The position numbers and the translations under genes are program-made. DNA of 64,000 nt, taken from positions 376,901-440,900 of the forward strand of contig NZ_HG322952.1 of NCBI RefSeq assembly GCF_000455325.1. The letters are read 5' to 3'. Positions 7,858 to 16,104 of the stretch are shown piece after piece; position 1 is the stretch's first letter, and every line of letters begins with the position of its first letter. The stretch comes from Mycolicibacterium septicum DSM 44393 (GTDB taxonomy: Bacteria; Actinomycetota; Actinomycetes; Mycobacteriales; Mycobacteriaceae). A model generated the notes under the pieces. That model was not told the origin of the DNA and made no database searches. It worked only from the letters and a program-made list of their open reading frames with translations.

Positions 7858-9522
7858 TCAGTAGAAGCAGATCCGCGAGCCGAGCGGCTCCTGATGGACC
7901 CGGGCCCGGCCACCCGGGGTGAGGTCCATGCCGTAGGTGGCGTGCAGGTTCGTCCGCGCGCTCACCAGCCGGAGGTAGCCGCTGTAGGCAAAGTCGGCCG
8001 GCGCCGAGGCCGACGGGACGATCGCGAACTCCTCGGCATGGTCGCCGTTGGCCGGCGTGCAGGTGTAGAGGTACTTGTGCCCCTGGTCCGTGGTCAGGCT
8101 GTCACTGGCGTGCAACACGCGGCCGGAGGCTTGGCTGGTCAGCGATTTGCGCCCGCCGCCTGCGTCGGTGATCCGCCAGAGGTCGGCCGGATCGTTGTCG
8201 TCCTTCAGCGGCCAGTGATAGACCTCGAAGTTCTCCCCTACGGCCGCCCCCGGCGGGATGGTCTCGCTGTTGCTGGCATGCAGCGCGGCGCCGGCCTCCT
8301 CGTTCAGCAGGTAGACGGTGGCGTTGTCGGGGATCCCGGTCAACGCGTAGGCGGCTGATTCGGCCAGCCGCAGCTGCTGACGCACGGTGGCGACCTGCCC
8401 GGCTGCATCGGGTACACCGAGGTCGGCGACCAGGCTCTCCAGCCGGTCCAGCAGTGGCTTGAGCACCGTCTGCTGGGACTGCCGGCTGAAAATCGTGTCG
8501 CGGTAGGTGCGGATCTGGTCGAACAACTGCTCGCGCCTGGCGACGTCGTCCCGCACCAGCTGCGCGAGTACCGCGGCGCCGCCCAGCTTGAACCGGTGGT
8601 CGGTGCGCAACGTCTGGTCGATGCCCCACGGGATCAGCTTGAACTTGATGTTTCCCAGGCCGGGTGCCTCGACTGCCGTGACGTCGTTGTAGACGTAGGT
8701 GTTGTTGGTGTTGTTCGAGTAGCCGTCCCAGTGTTTGAGAAAGAACTCCATCGCATACAGCCGGATGAACTGCTCGATATCGAACACCTCTGCAGCCCCG
8801 GCGATCCCGTGGTCGGCGATGTGGCCGATGGCGAACTTGAGGTCTGCCTTGTTGCCGAACGCCGACAGGTCCTCGGTGGCGATGAGGCGCAGGCGGTCTG
8901 CGACGAAATCATCCCGGTGTTCGATTTCGTACAGATTTCCTTTCATGTTGCCGAAGTTACGTTCGATGTACCGCTTCATGATCGGCTCGGCATTGACGTA
9001 GACGCCCGGCGCGTTGACCCCGGGAAAGCCCTGCCCGATCGGGGTGCCGTTGACGAAGACGCGAACCAGATTGCAGCGCGAATGCGGCAGCCCCGCCATC
9101 CCGAGCAGGTGATAGCCGAGCGGTTGACGCACGTAGGACGGGTCCTGGATCGAGTTGTTCAGGGTCAGGTAGCGCGATCCGAGCAGATCCTCGGCACGCT
9201 CCTCACTGGTATCGCTGAACTTGCCGAAATCCAGGTGAATGCACGGCTTTTCGCTGTTGATCGAGCCGCAGAAGGATTTCTTCTTGACGCCGACGTCGCT
9301 GAATTCGGCCCGCGCGGGGAACGCGGTCCCAGAGATCTCGACCGAAGCCGCCTTGCGCCAGGTATAGCGCGAACCGCCCTCCCAGTCGAAGTTGCATATC
9401 CCGCCGTCGGGCTGCTCGGTGCGCACCGCATCCCAGTCCGCTTGCGCCATAGCGATTCTGACGGTGAGCACGTTGTCGAGTGCATAGAGCGCGTCGAGCT
9501 TCTTCTGCTGTTGCGCGCTCAT
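7858..9522 (-). CDS. CotH-kinase-like protein with a C-terminal beta-trefoil-like domain
   Basis: 554 residues, no signal peptide visible. Residues about 15-330 follow the CotH plan, an atypical kinase fold first known from spore-coat proteins that phosphorylate partner proteins. Supporting pieces are KKKSFCGSINSEKPCIHLDFGK, the pair KHWDGYSNNTNNTYVYND (metal and catalytic loop) and FKLIPWGIDQTL. Residues about 410-554 (TVYLLNEEAGAALHAS, GRVLHASDSLTTDQGHKYLY, SGYLRLVSARTNLHATYGMD) show three LHA-type turns about 55 residues apart, suggesting a MIR/ricin-like beta-trefoil that could bind sugar. Mycobacteria do not make classical spores, so the target is unknown. Confidence 0.65.
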   Translation of the reverse strand: MSAQQQKKLDALYALDNVLTVRIAMAQADWDAVRTEQPDGGICNFDWEGGSRYTWRKAASVEISGTAFPARAEFSDVGVKKKSFCGSINSEKPCIHLDFGKFSDTSEERAEDLLGSRYLTLNNSIQDPSYVRQPLGYHLLGMAGLPHSRCNLVRVFVNGTPIGQGFPGVNAPGVYVNAEPIMKRYIERNFGNMKGNLYEIEHRDDFVADRLRLIATEDLSAFGNKADLKFAIGHIADHGIAGAAEVFDIEQFIRLYAMEFFLKHWDGYSNNTNNTYVYNDVTAVEAPGLGNIKFKLIPWGIDQTLRTDHRFKLGGAAVLAQLVRDDVARREQLFDQIRTYRDTIFSRQSQQTVLKPLLDRLESLVADLGVPDAAGQVATVRQQLRLAESAAYALTGIPDNATVYLLNEEAGAALHASNSETIPPGAAVGENFEVYHWPLKDDNDPADLWRITDAGGGRKSLTSQASGRVLHASDSLTTDQGHKYLYTCTPANGDHAEEFAIVPSASAPADFAYSGYLRLVSARTNLHATYGMDLTPGGRARVHQEPLGSRICFY

Positions 9523-9866
9523 CGGATCTCCCCCACGTCAGCACCTCTCGCCGAATCCCTGACGATCAGTGTGCGCGACGCTAACCCGAGTGGCCATCCA
9601 ATTGCACTGCGCGGGAACAAGATAGTTGCACAGGAAAGGTCCCGTTCCCCACGCCATCGGCCAGTGGCAAACTGCGTGTTGGGCTTTACAAATCGCTCAT
9701 CCTGTCCACTTCACAGCCGCGGGAAGCCCAGCTGTAAAAGAACGTTCGGTCCGAAACGTCGCATATAGAGGTAGTGCACTACGCGTGAGGATGAGCCGCC
9801 TGCGGCCGTACGTTTTCTTCATGAAAGCGCTGGAAAATACGGCGCTTGGTTCAGAGGAAGTTCGAA
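9523..9866. other. Intergenic region with two short palindromes
   Basis: About 340 bases between the divergent CotH-like gene and the small gene at 9867, so it should hold two promoters. It contains TTCGGTCCGAA at 9745-9755 and the perfect 12-base palindrome GTAGTGCACTAC at 9771-9782, both about 90-120 bases before the small gene. Either could be an operator. No reading frame here is convincing. Confidence 0.4.
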
Positions 9867-10160
9867 ATGAGCATTTTCCATCCGGTTTCCGTCGACAAGC
9901 GCGAAGCCTCACAACAGATCGCATCGGGTCGACATTCACACGAACCGGTGCTCATCACCGAACAGCAGGTGCTGTTCAGTACCGCGGCGGCAGCGGGTTC
10001 CCGAGGGGACCACAACGTCATCGCGATGGTGTCGCATGCGATGTCATCGGTGGCAGCACGCTGGCATGCGAGCACTGAGCGGCGACATGCCCGCTACTAC
10101 CCGTCGCGGTGCAGTTACCTGGAGAACAGCCTGATGGCTCGGGAGATGGACCGGCTCTGA
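9867..10160 (+). CDS. Small conserved mycobacterial hypothetical protein
   Basis: 97 residues from ATG 9867 (MSIFHPVSVDKREAS). An ATG/GTG seven codons earlier was passed over because the AGAGGAAG ribosome site lies before MSIF. The N-terminal half (QQIASGRHSHEPVLITEQQ, VLFSTAAAA) matches what I recall of a small uncharacterised mycobacterial family; the C-terminal half is basic with ARHYP-like and SLMAREMDRL segments. No membrane segment or metal motif beyond two His. Function unknown. It faces the converging dioxygenase gene, whose stop lies 14 bases downstream. Confidence 0.65.
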   Translation: MSIFHPVSVDKREASQQIASGRHSHEPVLITEQQVLFSTAAAAGSRGDHNVIAMVSHAMSSVAARWHASTERRHARYYPSRCSYLENSLMAREMDRL

Positions 10161-10174
10161 TCATCCTGCCCGGG

Positions 10175-11143
10175 TCAGCTCGCCAACGCGGCCGGCGTGA
10201 CCACCTCGGAGTATCGCGATGCATCGCCGGCGATCGCCCGGCTGTGCTGTCCGTGGACGTCGACCGGGATATCGCCGGCCAGCGTGATCCGGCTGAGCCG
10301 GCGGAACTGGTCGTCGTAGTCGGCCACCGCGTAATGCTGGGTGGCCCGGTTATCCCAGATCGCCAGGTCGCCGGGTTCCCAGCTCCATCGAATCGTGTTC
10401 TCCAGCTTGATGACCCGATTCTGGAGCAGCTGGAACAGCGTGGCCGATTCCGCGGCGCCGAGGCCGACGAACTGCTTGATGAAGTGGCCCAGCAGCAATA
10501 CCCGCCTGCCGGTCTCGGGATGGATCCGCACCACCGGATGCTCGGTCTCGTAGTACACGGACTCGAACTCTTCGCGGTACTGACGATGGCCGTCGGCGAG
10601 TTCCTCGTGGCGCCCGTCGTAATCGGCCGCATAGTCGTACTGGTTGGTGTGCACCGCCCACAGGTTCTCGACCAGCGCCCGCAGCGGCTCGGGCAGCTGG
10701 TCGTACGCCGCCTCGGTCGACGCCCACGTCGTGGTGCCGCCGTAGTCCGGCAGGGTGATCGCCCGCAGCAGCGAGGCCTTCGGGATGCGGTCGACGAACG
10801 TCACATCGGTGTGCCAGCTGTTGGCCTTGTCATACCGCGAGTCGATCGGCAGGATCCGGTCCCCCCGCGAGGTGACGGTCGGATGCGCTCCCGTCGGCGT
10901 GCCGAGCAACCGGGCGAAGGCCAACTGCCCGTCGTCGTCGAGGTGGTTCTGGCCGCGGAAGAAGATGACCTTGTGCTCAAGGAGGGCATCGTTGATCGCG
11001 GACACCGTGGCCGCGTCGAGGTTGCCGTTGACGTCGATTCCGTCGATGCGGGCCCCGATGTGGGCACCGAGCTTCACTACACGCAGAGAGGACACCCCGT
11101 CACCATCGGCGACGGGGTGTGGCAGCACCACGGTTGCGCTCAC
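10175..11143 (-). CDS. TauD/TfdA-family Fe(II)/2-oxoglutarate dioxygenase
   Basis: 322 residues. These enzymes couple 2-oxoglutarate decarboxylation to hydroxylation of a sulfonate, alkyl sulfate or aryloxy acid, often releasing sulfite or sulfate. The iron-binding HxD is in WHTDVTFVDRIPKAS, the distal His in WDNRATQHYAV, and the 2-oxoglutarate Arg follows in FRRLSRITLAGDIPVDV. The sequence plan closely resembles the M. tuberculosis alkyl-sulfatase-type dioxygenase Rv3406 (KVIFFRGQ, ENLWAVHTNQYDY, NTIRWSWEPGDLAIWDNRATQH). A sulfur-scavenging role is likely; the exact substrate is not readable. The N-terminal extension MSATVVLPHPVADGDGV may be longer than in relatives, with a later in-frame start possible. 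Confidence 0.88.
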   Translation of the reverse strand: MSATVVLPHPVADGDGVSSLRVVKLGAHIGARIDGIDVNGNLDAATVSAINDALLEHKVIFFRGQNHLDDDGQLAFARLLGTPTGAHPTVTSRGDRILPIDSRYDKANSWHTDVTFVDRIPKASLLRAITLPDYGGTTTWASTEAAYDQLPEPLRALVENLWAVHTNQYDYAADYDGRHEELADGHRQYREEFESVYYETEHPVVRIHPETGRRVLLLGHFIKQFVGLGAAESATLFQLLQNRVIKLENTIRWSWEPGDLAIWDNRATQHYAVADYDDQFRRLSRITLAGDIPVDVHGQHSRAIAGDASRYSEVVTPAALAS

Positions 11144-11167
11144 TACGAGCGCAAAGACCTTCGAAGG

Positions 11168-11512
11168 TCAGTCGATACGGATGACGTAGGTGCCGTCGTC
11201 GTCGCGCTCGATCTGACCGTCGAGGGCGTTGATCCACACCGGGGTGTCGCGTCGGGAACCGAGGAACGCGCTCTGCACGGAACCCCCGGGCTGCAGGTCG
11301 ACATTCCACTCGTCGTCCTGGGCGACGATGGTGAGGAGCTCCTCGCCATTGGCGCGGCGGATCGAGATCACCTGGCCGTTGGCGTCCAGGTCCTCCAGAT
11401 CCGCGTCGTCGTCATCGAGGTACTCATCGACCTCGGCGTCATCGAAGATCTCGGCGTCCGAACCTCTGACATCGTCATGCACGCCGACGACTGTACTCAG
11501 CATCACGTCCAC
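11168..11512 (-). CDS. Small acidic hypothetical protein
   Basis: 114 residues. The first half is extremely acidic (DDAEVDEYLDDDDADLEDLD) and the second half looks like a compact beta domain (GEELLTIVAQDDEWNVDL, GSVQSAFLGSRRDTPVWIN, DDGTYVIRID). No signal peptide or membrane helix. It sits 24 bases upstream of the dioxygenase on the same strand and could be co-transcribed with it. It is divergent from the DUF4193 gene, with about 130 bases between them. No family recognised; function unknown. Confidence 0.6.
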   Translation of the reverse strand: MDVMLSTVVGVHDDVRGSDAEIFDDAEVDEYLDDDDADLEDLDANGQVISIRRANGEELLTIVAQDDEWNVDLQPGGSVQSAFLGSRRDTPVWINALDGQIERDDDGTYVIRID

Positions 11513-11640
11513 CGATGCAGACCCCGGCGGATTGAACCGCTAACGTGCATCCGACGTTTACAGGCTGTTCGCCCGGGGAACAAGATGTCCCGCTGTGGCG
11601 TTGGCGAGAAACATTGGTCTTGAACTTAGGAGGATCATTT

Positions 11641-11934
11641 ATGGCTACCGATTACGACGCCCCGCGCGTCAAGGAGACCGACGAGCCCGCTGAGGAGTCG
11701 TTGGAACAGCTGGCCACGCGGCGCACCGCAGCCGACACGGCAGTCATCGACGAGGACGAGGTGGTCGATTCGTTCGACCTGCCCGACGCCGACATCTCCG
11801 GCGAGGAGCTGAGCGTTCGGGTCATCCCCAAGCAGGCTGACGAGTTCACCTGTTCCAGCTGCTTCCTGGTGCAGCACCGCAACCGCCTGGCCCTGCAGAA
11901 GGGCGAGCAGCTGCTCTGCGTCGAGTGCGTCTGA
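11641..11934 (+). CDS. DUF4193 family protein
   Basis: 97 residues from ATG 11641, preceded by a strong ribosome site (AGGAGGAT). The middle is acidic and disordered; the C-terminus carries a zinc-ribbon-like pair of knuckles, FTCSSCFLV and LLCVECV. This matches DUF4193, a small conserved actinobacterial family of unknown role. The pair of CxxC motifs suggests a structural zinc. The well-formed ribosome site and biased codon use suggest good expression. Confidence 0.85.
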   Translation: MATDYDAPRVKETDEPAEESLEQLATRRTAADTAVIDEDEVVDSFDLPDADISGEELSVRVIPKQADEFTCSSCFLVQHRNRLALQKGEQLLCVECV

Positions 11935-11968
11935 CGCACCCGACGACCCAGACCCGACAGCCGTTGTC

Positions 11969-12328
11969 CTAACGACAGCAGTTCGGGTCGAGCACGGTGC
12001 ACAACGCGACGAGCGAGTCCCGGCGCGGGCGGTGGTAGACGTTCATACCGCGCCGTTCGGACTCCACCATTCCCGCTCGCCGCAACTGCGACAGATGATG
12101 GCTGACCGTCGATTCGGCCAGACCCACCGCGGCCGCCAGGTCACATCCGCAGACTTCTCCAGCCTCCGCGCTGAACAACAGCGACACCAGCTTCACCCGT
12201 ACCGGGTCGGCCAGCGCTTTCAGCCGTAAGGCGATCTCCAGCGCTCCATCGTCATCGATCGGGCCGGCCGCCACTGGTGAGCAGCAGACCGGTTCTGAGG
12301 TGTCGACCACCGGCAACGCCTTGGGCAT
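11969..12328 (-). CDS. arsR: ArsR-family arsenic-responsive repressor
   Basis: 119 residues from ATG 12328 (MPKALPVV). A winged-helix metalloregulator: ALADPVRVKLVSLL begins the DNA-binding domain and CGCDLAAAVGLAESTVSHHLSQLRRAGMVESERRG is the recognition region. Metalloid ligands are likely Cys15-Cys16 near the N-terminus and Cys60/Cys62 in the helix-turn-helix. This resembles the arrangement described for Corynebacterium glutamicum ArsR rather than the E. coli one. A further Cys pair lies near the C-terminus (DPNCCR). It is divergent from arsI-acr3-arsC, and similar palindromes in between support repression of both directions. Confidence 0.92.
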   Translation of the reverse strand: MPKALPVVDTSEPVCCSPVAAGPIDDDGALEIALRLKALADPVRVKLVSLLFSAEAGEVCGCDLAAAVGLAESTVSHHLSQLRRAGMVESERRGMNVYHRPRRDSLVALCTVLDPNCCR

Positions 12329-12352
12329 GCAACCATTCTGCCAGAGGATATT

Positions 12353-12409
12353 GACATACGTCGAAGAGGTGGCATCATCGATGCTGCCCGAATAGTTCGA
12401 CATAAGTCG
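12353..12409. promoter_or_regulatory. Candidate ArsR operators in the arsR/arsI divergent promoter
   Basis: Two near-identical imperfect palindromes, GACATACGTCG at 12353-12363 and GACATAAGTCG at 12399-12409, lie 46 bases apart in the 100-base region between arsR and arsI. A TTGACA at 12351-12356, overlapping the first copy, could be a -35 box for the rightward operon. Paired copies near opposite start sites fit an autoregulated divergent promoter. Binding is inferred. Confidence 0.6.
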
Positions 12410-12428
12410 CAGAGGTTGGGAGCCTGAC

Positions 12429-12860
12429 ATGTCCCGCGCACAACTTGCCCTGAACGTCGATGATCTCGACGAAGCCATCACGTTCTACTCGAAGCTCTTC
12501 AATACGGCGCCCGCGAAGGTCAAGCCCGGCTATGCCAACTTCGCCATCGCCGCTCCCCCGCTGAAATTGGTGCTCATCGAAAACCCCGGGCACGGCGGGA
12601 CACTCAACCACCTCGGAGTCGAGGTCGAGTCGAGCGACCAGGTGCACGCAGAGATCGCCCGGCTCACGGACGAAGGCCTGTTCACCGAGGAGGAGATCGG
12701 CACCACCTGTTGCTTCGCCACCCAGGACAAGGTGTGGGTGACCGGGCCTGCCGGCGAGAAGTGGGAGGTCTACACAGTTCTTGCCGACTCGGAGTCATTC
12801 GGCACCAACTCACCCGCACTCGATGGCACCGAACCCGGCGGCGCCTGCTGCACATCGTGA
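12429..12860 (+). CDS. ArsI/CadI-family protein, putative C-As lyase (VOC fold)
   Basis: 143 residues. A glyoxalase/VOC-fold protein in which residues such as LNVDDLDEAITFYSKLF and TLNHLGVEV form the beta-alpha-beta-beta-beta units and metal His, and GTTCCFATQDKVWV carries the vicinal Cys pair that holds trivalent organoarsenicals in ArsI. The C-terminus adds another Cys pair (GGACCTS). ArsI breaks the carbon-arsenic bond of methylarsenite; the mycobacterial relative CadI (Rv2641) is described as cadmium-induced. First gene of the rightward operon; its stop overlaps the GTG start of acr3. The Cys pair and neighbours favour an arsenic role. Confidence 0.85.
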   Translation: MSRAQLALNVDDLDEAITFYSKLFNTAPAKVKPGYANFAIAAPPLKLVLIENPGHGGTLNHLGVEVESSDQVHAEIARLTDEGLFTEEEIGTTCCFATQDKVWVTGPAGEKWEVYTVLADSESFGTNSPALDGTEPGGACCTS

Positions 12861-13930
12861 ACCAGGTTGTCCCCGCGCGGCTTTCCACGCTGGACCGGCT
12901 GCTACCGGTGTGGATCGCCGTGGCGATGGCCGCGGGCCTGCTGCTCGGAAAGCTCGCTCCCGGAGTCAACACCGCACTGAATCACGTTCAAATCGACGGC
13001 ATCTCGCTGCCGATCGCACTGGGCCTGCTGATCATGATGTACCCGGTCCTGGCGAAGGTCCGCTACGACCGACTGGACCGGGTGACCGGAGATCGCAAGC
13101 TGTTGATCAGCTCGCTGATCCTCAACTGGGTGCTGGGCCCCGCCCTGATGTTCGCGCTGGCCTGGCTCTTTCTGCCCGATCTGCCCGAGTACCGAACGGG
13201 TCTCATCATCGTCGGGCTGGCCCGGTGCATCGCCATGGTCATCATCTGGAACGACCTGGCGTGTGGCGACCGCGAGGCCGCCGCGGTACTGGTCGCCCTC
13301 AATTCGATTTTTCAAGTGCTCATGTTCGCGGTGCTCGGCTGGTTCTACCTGTCGGTTCTGCCCGGCTGGCTCGGCCTTGAGCAGGCCCGCATCGACACGT
13401 CACCATGGCAGATCGCGAAGTCGGTGATCATCTTCCTGGGTATCCCGTTGCTGGCCGGCTACCTGTCGCGCCGTATCGGGGAATCCGCGAAAGGCAGGGA
13501 CTGGTACGAATCGACGTTCCTGCCCCGCATCGGCCCATGGGCCCTGTACGGGCTGCTGTTCACCATCGTCGTGCTGTTCGCGCTCCAGGGCGACCAGATC
13601 GCCGAGCGCCCTTGGGACGTCGCACGCATCGCGCTGCCGCTGCTGGCGTATTTCGCGATCATGTGGGGTGGCGGATACGCGCTGGGAGCGGTCCTGGGAC
13701 TGGGCTACCAGCGCACCACCACCCTCGCGTTCACGGCCGCAGGCAACAACTTCGAACTGGCCATCGCGGTGGCGATCGCGACGTACGGCGCCACCTCGGG
13801 CCAGGCCCTGGCAGGCGTGGTCGGACCGCTCATCGAAGTGCCCGTACTCGTGGCGCTGGTCTACGTGTCACTGGGTCTGCGACACCGGTTCGCCACCGTG
13901 GGAGACGACCAACCCGTGAGGACCAGCTGA
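12857..13930 (+). CDS. acr3: ACR3-family arsenite efflux transporter
   Basis: The start at GTG 12857, overlapping the upstream stop as GTGA, gives 357 residues (VNQVVPARLSTLDRLLPVWI). About ten membrane helices are visible. The conserved Cys is in IIVGLARCIAMVIIWNDLACGD, the region containing the essential Cys of Acr3 proteins, and TAAGNNFELAIAVAIATYG is the second conserved element. It exports As(III), probably by proton antiport, and may also carry Sb(III). Earlier in-frame starts inside arsI were rejected because they give no membrane-protein sequence. Middle gene of the coupled arsI-acr3-arsC operon. Confidence 0.93.
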   Translation: MNQVVPARLSTLDRLLPVWIAVAMAAGLLLGKLAPGVNTALNHVQIDGISLPIALGLLIMMYPVLAKVRYDRLDRVTGDRKLLISSLILNWVLGPALMFALAWLFLPDLPEYRTGLIIVGLARCIAMVIIWNDLACGDREAAAVLVALNSIFQVLMFAVLGWFYLSVLPGWLGLEQARIDTSPWQIAKSVIIFLGIPLLAGYLSRRIGESAKGRDWYESTFLPRIGPWALYGLLFTIVVLFALQGDQIAERPWDVARIALPLLAYFAIMWGGGYALGAVLGLGYQRTTTLAFTAAGNNFELAIAVAIATYGATSGQALAGVVGPLIEVPVLVALVYVSLGLRHRFATVGDDQPVRTS

Positions 13931-14349
13931 TGACAGGGCGCCACCGCCCCAGCGTGTTGTTCCTGTGTACCCACAACGCGGGCCGGTCCCAGATGGCGAT
14001 GGGCTACTTCGCCAACCTTGCAGGAGACCGGGCAACCGTGTTCTCGGGAGGCTCGGAACCTGCCGACACGGTCAACGCCGCAGCCGTGGCGGCGATGGCC
14101 GAAGTCGGTATCGACATCGCGCACGAACAACCGCGGCGATGGACCGACGCGATCGTCGAGTCGGCCGACGTCGTCGTGACGATGGGCTGCGGGGACACCT
14201 GCCCGTACTTCCCCGGCAAGCGGTACGAGAACTGGGAGTTGGCGGATCCGGCCGGCCTCGGGGTCGAAGCGGTCCGTCCGATCCGCGACGACATCGAGCG
14301 GCGGGTTCGCGCTCTTCTCGAGGACCTCGGAATCAATCCTGCCGACTGA
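13930..14349 (+). CDS. arsC: Arsenate reductase, low-molecular-weight phosphatase type
   Basis: 139 residues, with the ATG sharing one base with the acr3 stop (TGATG). The P-loop CTHNAGRSQMAMG gives the CX5R active site near the N-terminus, and GCGDTCPYFPGKRYENWELADPAG holds the resolving cysteines and general acid Asp. It reduces arsenate to arsenite, which Acr3 then exports. In actinobacteria this class couples either to thioredoxin or to mycothiol and mycoredoxin; the sequence alone does not decide. Last gene of the operon. Confidence 0.92.
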   Translation: MTGRHRPSVLFLCTHNAGRSQMAMGYFANLAGDRATVFSGGSEPADTVNAAAVAAMAEVGIDIAHEQPRRWTDAIVESADVVVTMGCGDTCPYFPGKRYENWELADPAGLGVEAVRPIRDDIERRVRALLEDLGINPAD

Positions 14350-14365
14350 TCTTCGGGATGCCGAC

Positions 14366-15466
14366 TCAGTCCTCGCCGCCTTCTGACTCCCCACCGGCAG
14401 GCTTCGCGGCGGCAGCGGTCCCCTTCTTGCCCTGAGCCTTGCTGTCGGCGTGCTTGTTCAGGCCGCCGGTCACCCGGTCGCTGAAGCTCTTGACGTCGGC
14501 CCCTACCTGCTTCAGCGCGGCCTTGACCGCGGTGCGGCCGGCGACCTTCTTCTTCGGAACCGGTGAATCCTCCGGTTCGGCAGCCAGTTTGGCGGGCGCT
14601 TCCACGTCCGGTTGGGCCTCGGCGTTCACATCCGGCACGTCGAGCACCGGGGCGTCGGGGACGTCGATCGTGACAGCCTTGAACGGCGCCCCCAGACTGA
14701 TCGGCGTCGCGGCTGACGGACTGCGCAGCTGCGCGGTGTCGAAGGTGGGCGGCGGTGGAGGTGCGGTCGCCAGCGCGGTGGTGATCCCGAGCTGAGCGGC
14801 CTCGATGCCGTCGACGATCGACCTCGCGCCGTCCCCGAGGGAGACGAGGAAGTTCCTCGTTCCGTCCACCGTGGCGTCGATGATGTTGCTCAGATCGAAG
14901 GTGAGCACGGCGGCGACCAGGTTCTGCGTGCCCAGGATGAACGCGTTCACGGCACCGCTGCCGGCATCGAGGAACCCGTTGGCGACGTCGATGACCGCCT
15001 TGGGCCACGCGGCCTCCAAAGCTGCCTGCACCACCAGATACTTCTGGTTGCGCCAGATCGCCGAATCCAGCAGCGGCTGCCCGACGGCGATCACCGAATC
15101 CCGCACCGCCTGGGTGAAGGTGTCGAATGCCCCGACGAAATCGAGATCGAAAATCTGCTGGATGATCTCCACCGTGACGCCGGGGATCGCGAGCACCGAC
15201 TGGCCCAGACCGATCCCGGCCTTGCCCAGCCCAGCCAGGTAGACGGCCCAGTTCTCGGCCCAGTTGCGGATCGACTGCCGCACGATCGGCAAGGTCAGGA
15301 TGTAGGGCAGCTCGAAGTCGGTGAGCTGGAAATCGGAGGCGATGGCCGGGGCCGCGACCTGCACATCGGGCGCCTGCCACGATGGCGTGATCGGCGACAT
15401 CGCCACCGCGGTCGCGCCGACCATCGCTACTCCGGTGGCAAACCACGGGCGGACCGCAACGTCCAT
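14366..15466 (-). CDS. Secreted mycobacterial protein with Lys/Ala-rich C-terminal tail
   Basis: 366 residues from ATG 15466 (MDVAVRPWFATGVAMVG); longer in-frame starts add no family-like sequence. A signal-like hydrophobic N-terminus (about 8-28) ends near SWQAPDV. Residues about 45-240 are helical and hydrophobic (LPIVRQSIRNWAENWAVYLAGLGKAGIGLGQSVLAIPG and similar). A Pro-rich stretch follows (APPPPPTFD), then acidic linkers and a low-complexity Lys/Ala/Gly tail. The tail is like that of the protein at 34310-35641, suggesting the same cell-wall-associated class. No enzyme motif found; function unknown. Confidence 0.7.
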   Translation of the reverse strand: MDVAVRPWFATGVAMVGATAVAMSPITPSWQAPDVQVAAPAIASDFQLTDFELPYILTLPIVRQSIRNWAENWAVYLAGLGKAGIGLGQSVLAIPGVTVEIIQQIFDLDFVGAFDTFTQAVRDSVIAVGQPLLDSAIWRNQKYLVVQAALEAAWPKAVIDVANGFLDAGSGAVNAFILGTQNLVAAVLTFDLSNIIDATVDGTRNFLVSLGDGARSIVDGIEAAQLGITTALATAPPPPPTFDTAQLRSPSAATPISLGAPFKAVTIDVPDAPVLDVPDVNAEAQPDVEAPAKLAAEPEDSPVPKKKVAGRTAVKAALKQVGADVKSFSDRVTGGLNKHADSKAQGKKGTAAAAKPAGGESEGGED

Positions 15467-15594
15467 GCACAGACCCCAATCCTGAGAATTAGATGAGATT
15501 GACGGAACTGTAACCCGCCGAGTCCGGTCCGGCGCGCCAACCGCCGAACAGAGTCGCGGCGAACCGCACCGGTGCGCCATCACCCTGGCCTACC

Positions 15595-16026
15595 GTGACA
15601 TTCGTGACTGAAGCCGCCATTCGACAGCGCATCGCCGACGGTGTGGATGCGATCCGTGCGCGCGATATCGACAGGCTCACGGCCCTCTACGCGCCCGACG
15701 TGGTGTCCTTCGACCTCGGCGCACCGCTGCGGTACGCCGGTGACGACAACAAGCGAAGGGCCTGGCAGGAGGTCTTCGCCGCATACACCGGACCGATCGG
15801 TTACGACGTGCACGAGCTGACCGTCACCACCGAGGGTGACATCGCGTTCGTACACAGCCTCAACCACGTCTGCGGCACCCTGGCCAGTGGCCGCGACATC
15901 GACATGTGGCTGCGATGGACGGCATGTCTGCGGTGCGTCGACGGCGTCTGGCGCGTCTTTCACGACCACGTCTCGGTGCCCGCGGACCTTGAGTACGGCA
16001 AGGCAATCGTGAATCTCACGCCGTGA
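15595..16026 (+). CDS. SnoaL/NTF2-like domain protein
   Basis: About 143 residues (140 if the GTG at 15604 is used). One NTF2-like cone: AAIRQRIADGVDAIRARDIDRLTALYAPDVVSFD forms the first helices and strand, VHELTVTTEGDIAFVHSLNHVCG the central sheet, and WLRWTACLRCVDGVWRVFHDHVSVP the closing strands. The family includes small-molecule isomerases, hydrolases and accessory subunits; the pattern WRVFHDHVS is typical of YybH/SgcJ-like members. No catalytic set is clear enough to name a reaction. It lies 78 bases before the P450 on the same strand and may share its pathway. Confidence 0.75.
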   Translation: MTFVTEAAIRQRIADGVDAIRARDIDRLTALYAPDVVSFDLGAPLRYAGDDNKRRAWQEVFAAYTGPIGYDVHELTVTTEGDIAFVHSLNHVCGTLASGRDIDMWLRWTACLRCVDGVWRVFHDHVSVPADLEYGKAIVNLTP

Positions 16027-16104
16027 TCCACCAGAACCGCCCACACCGCGGCGCATAGTTCCTATCCTCAGACCTGCAGACTCACAACGGCGTTGGGAGC
16101 GCAG

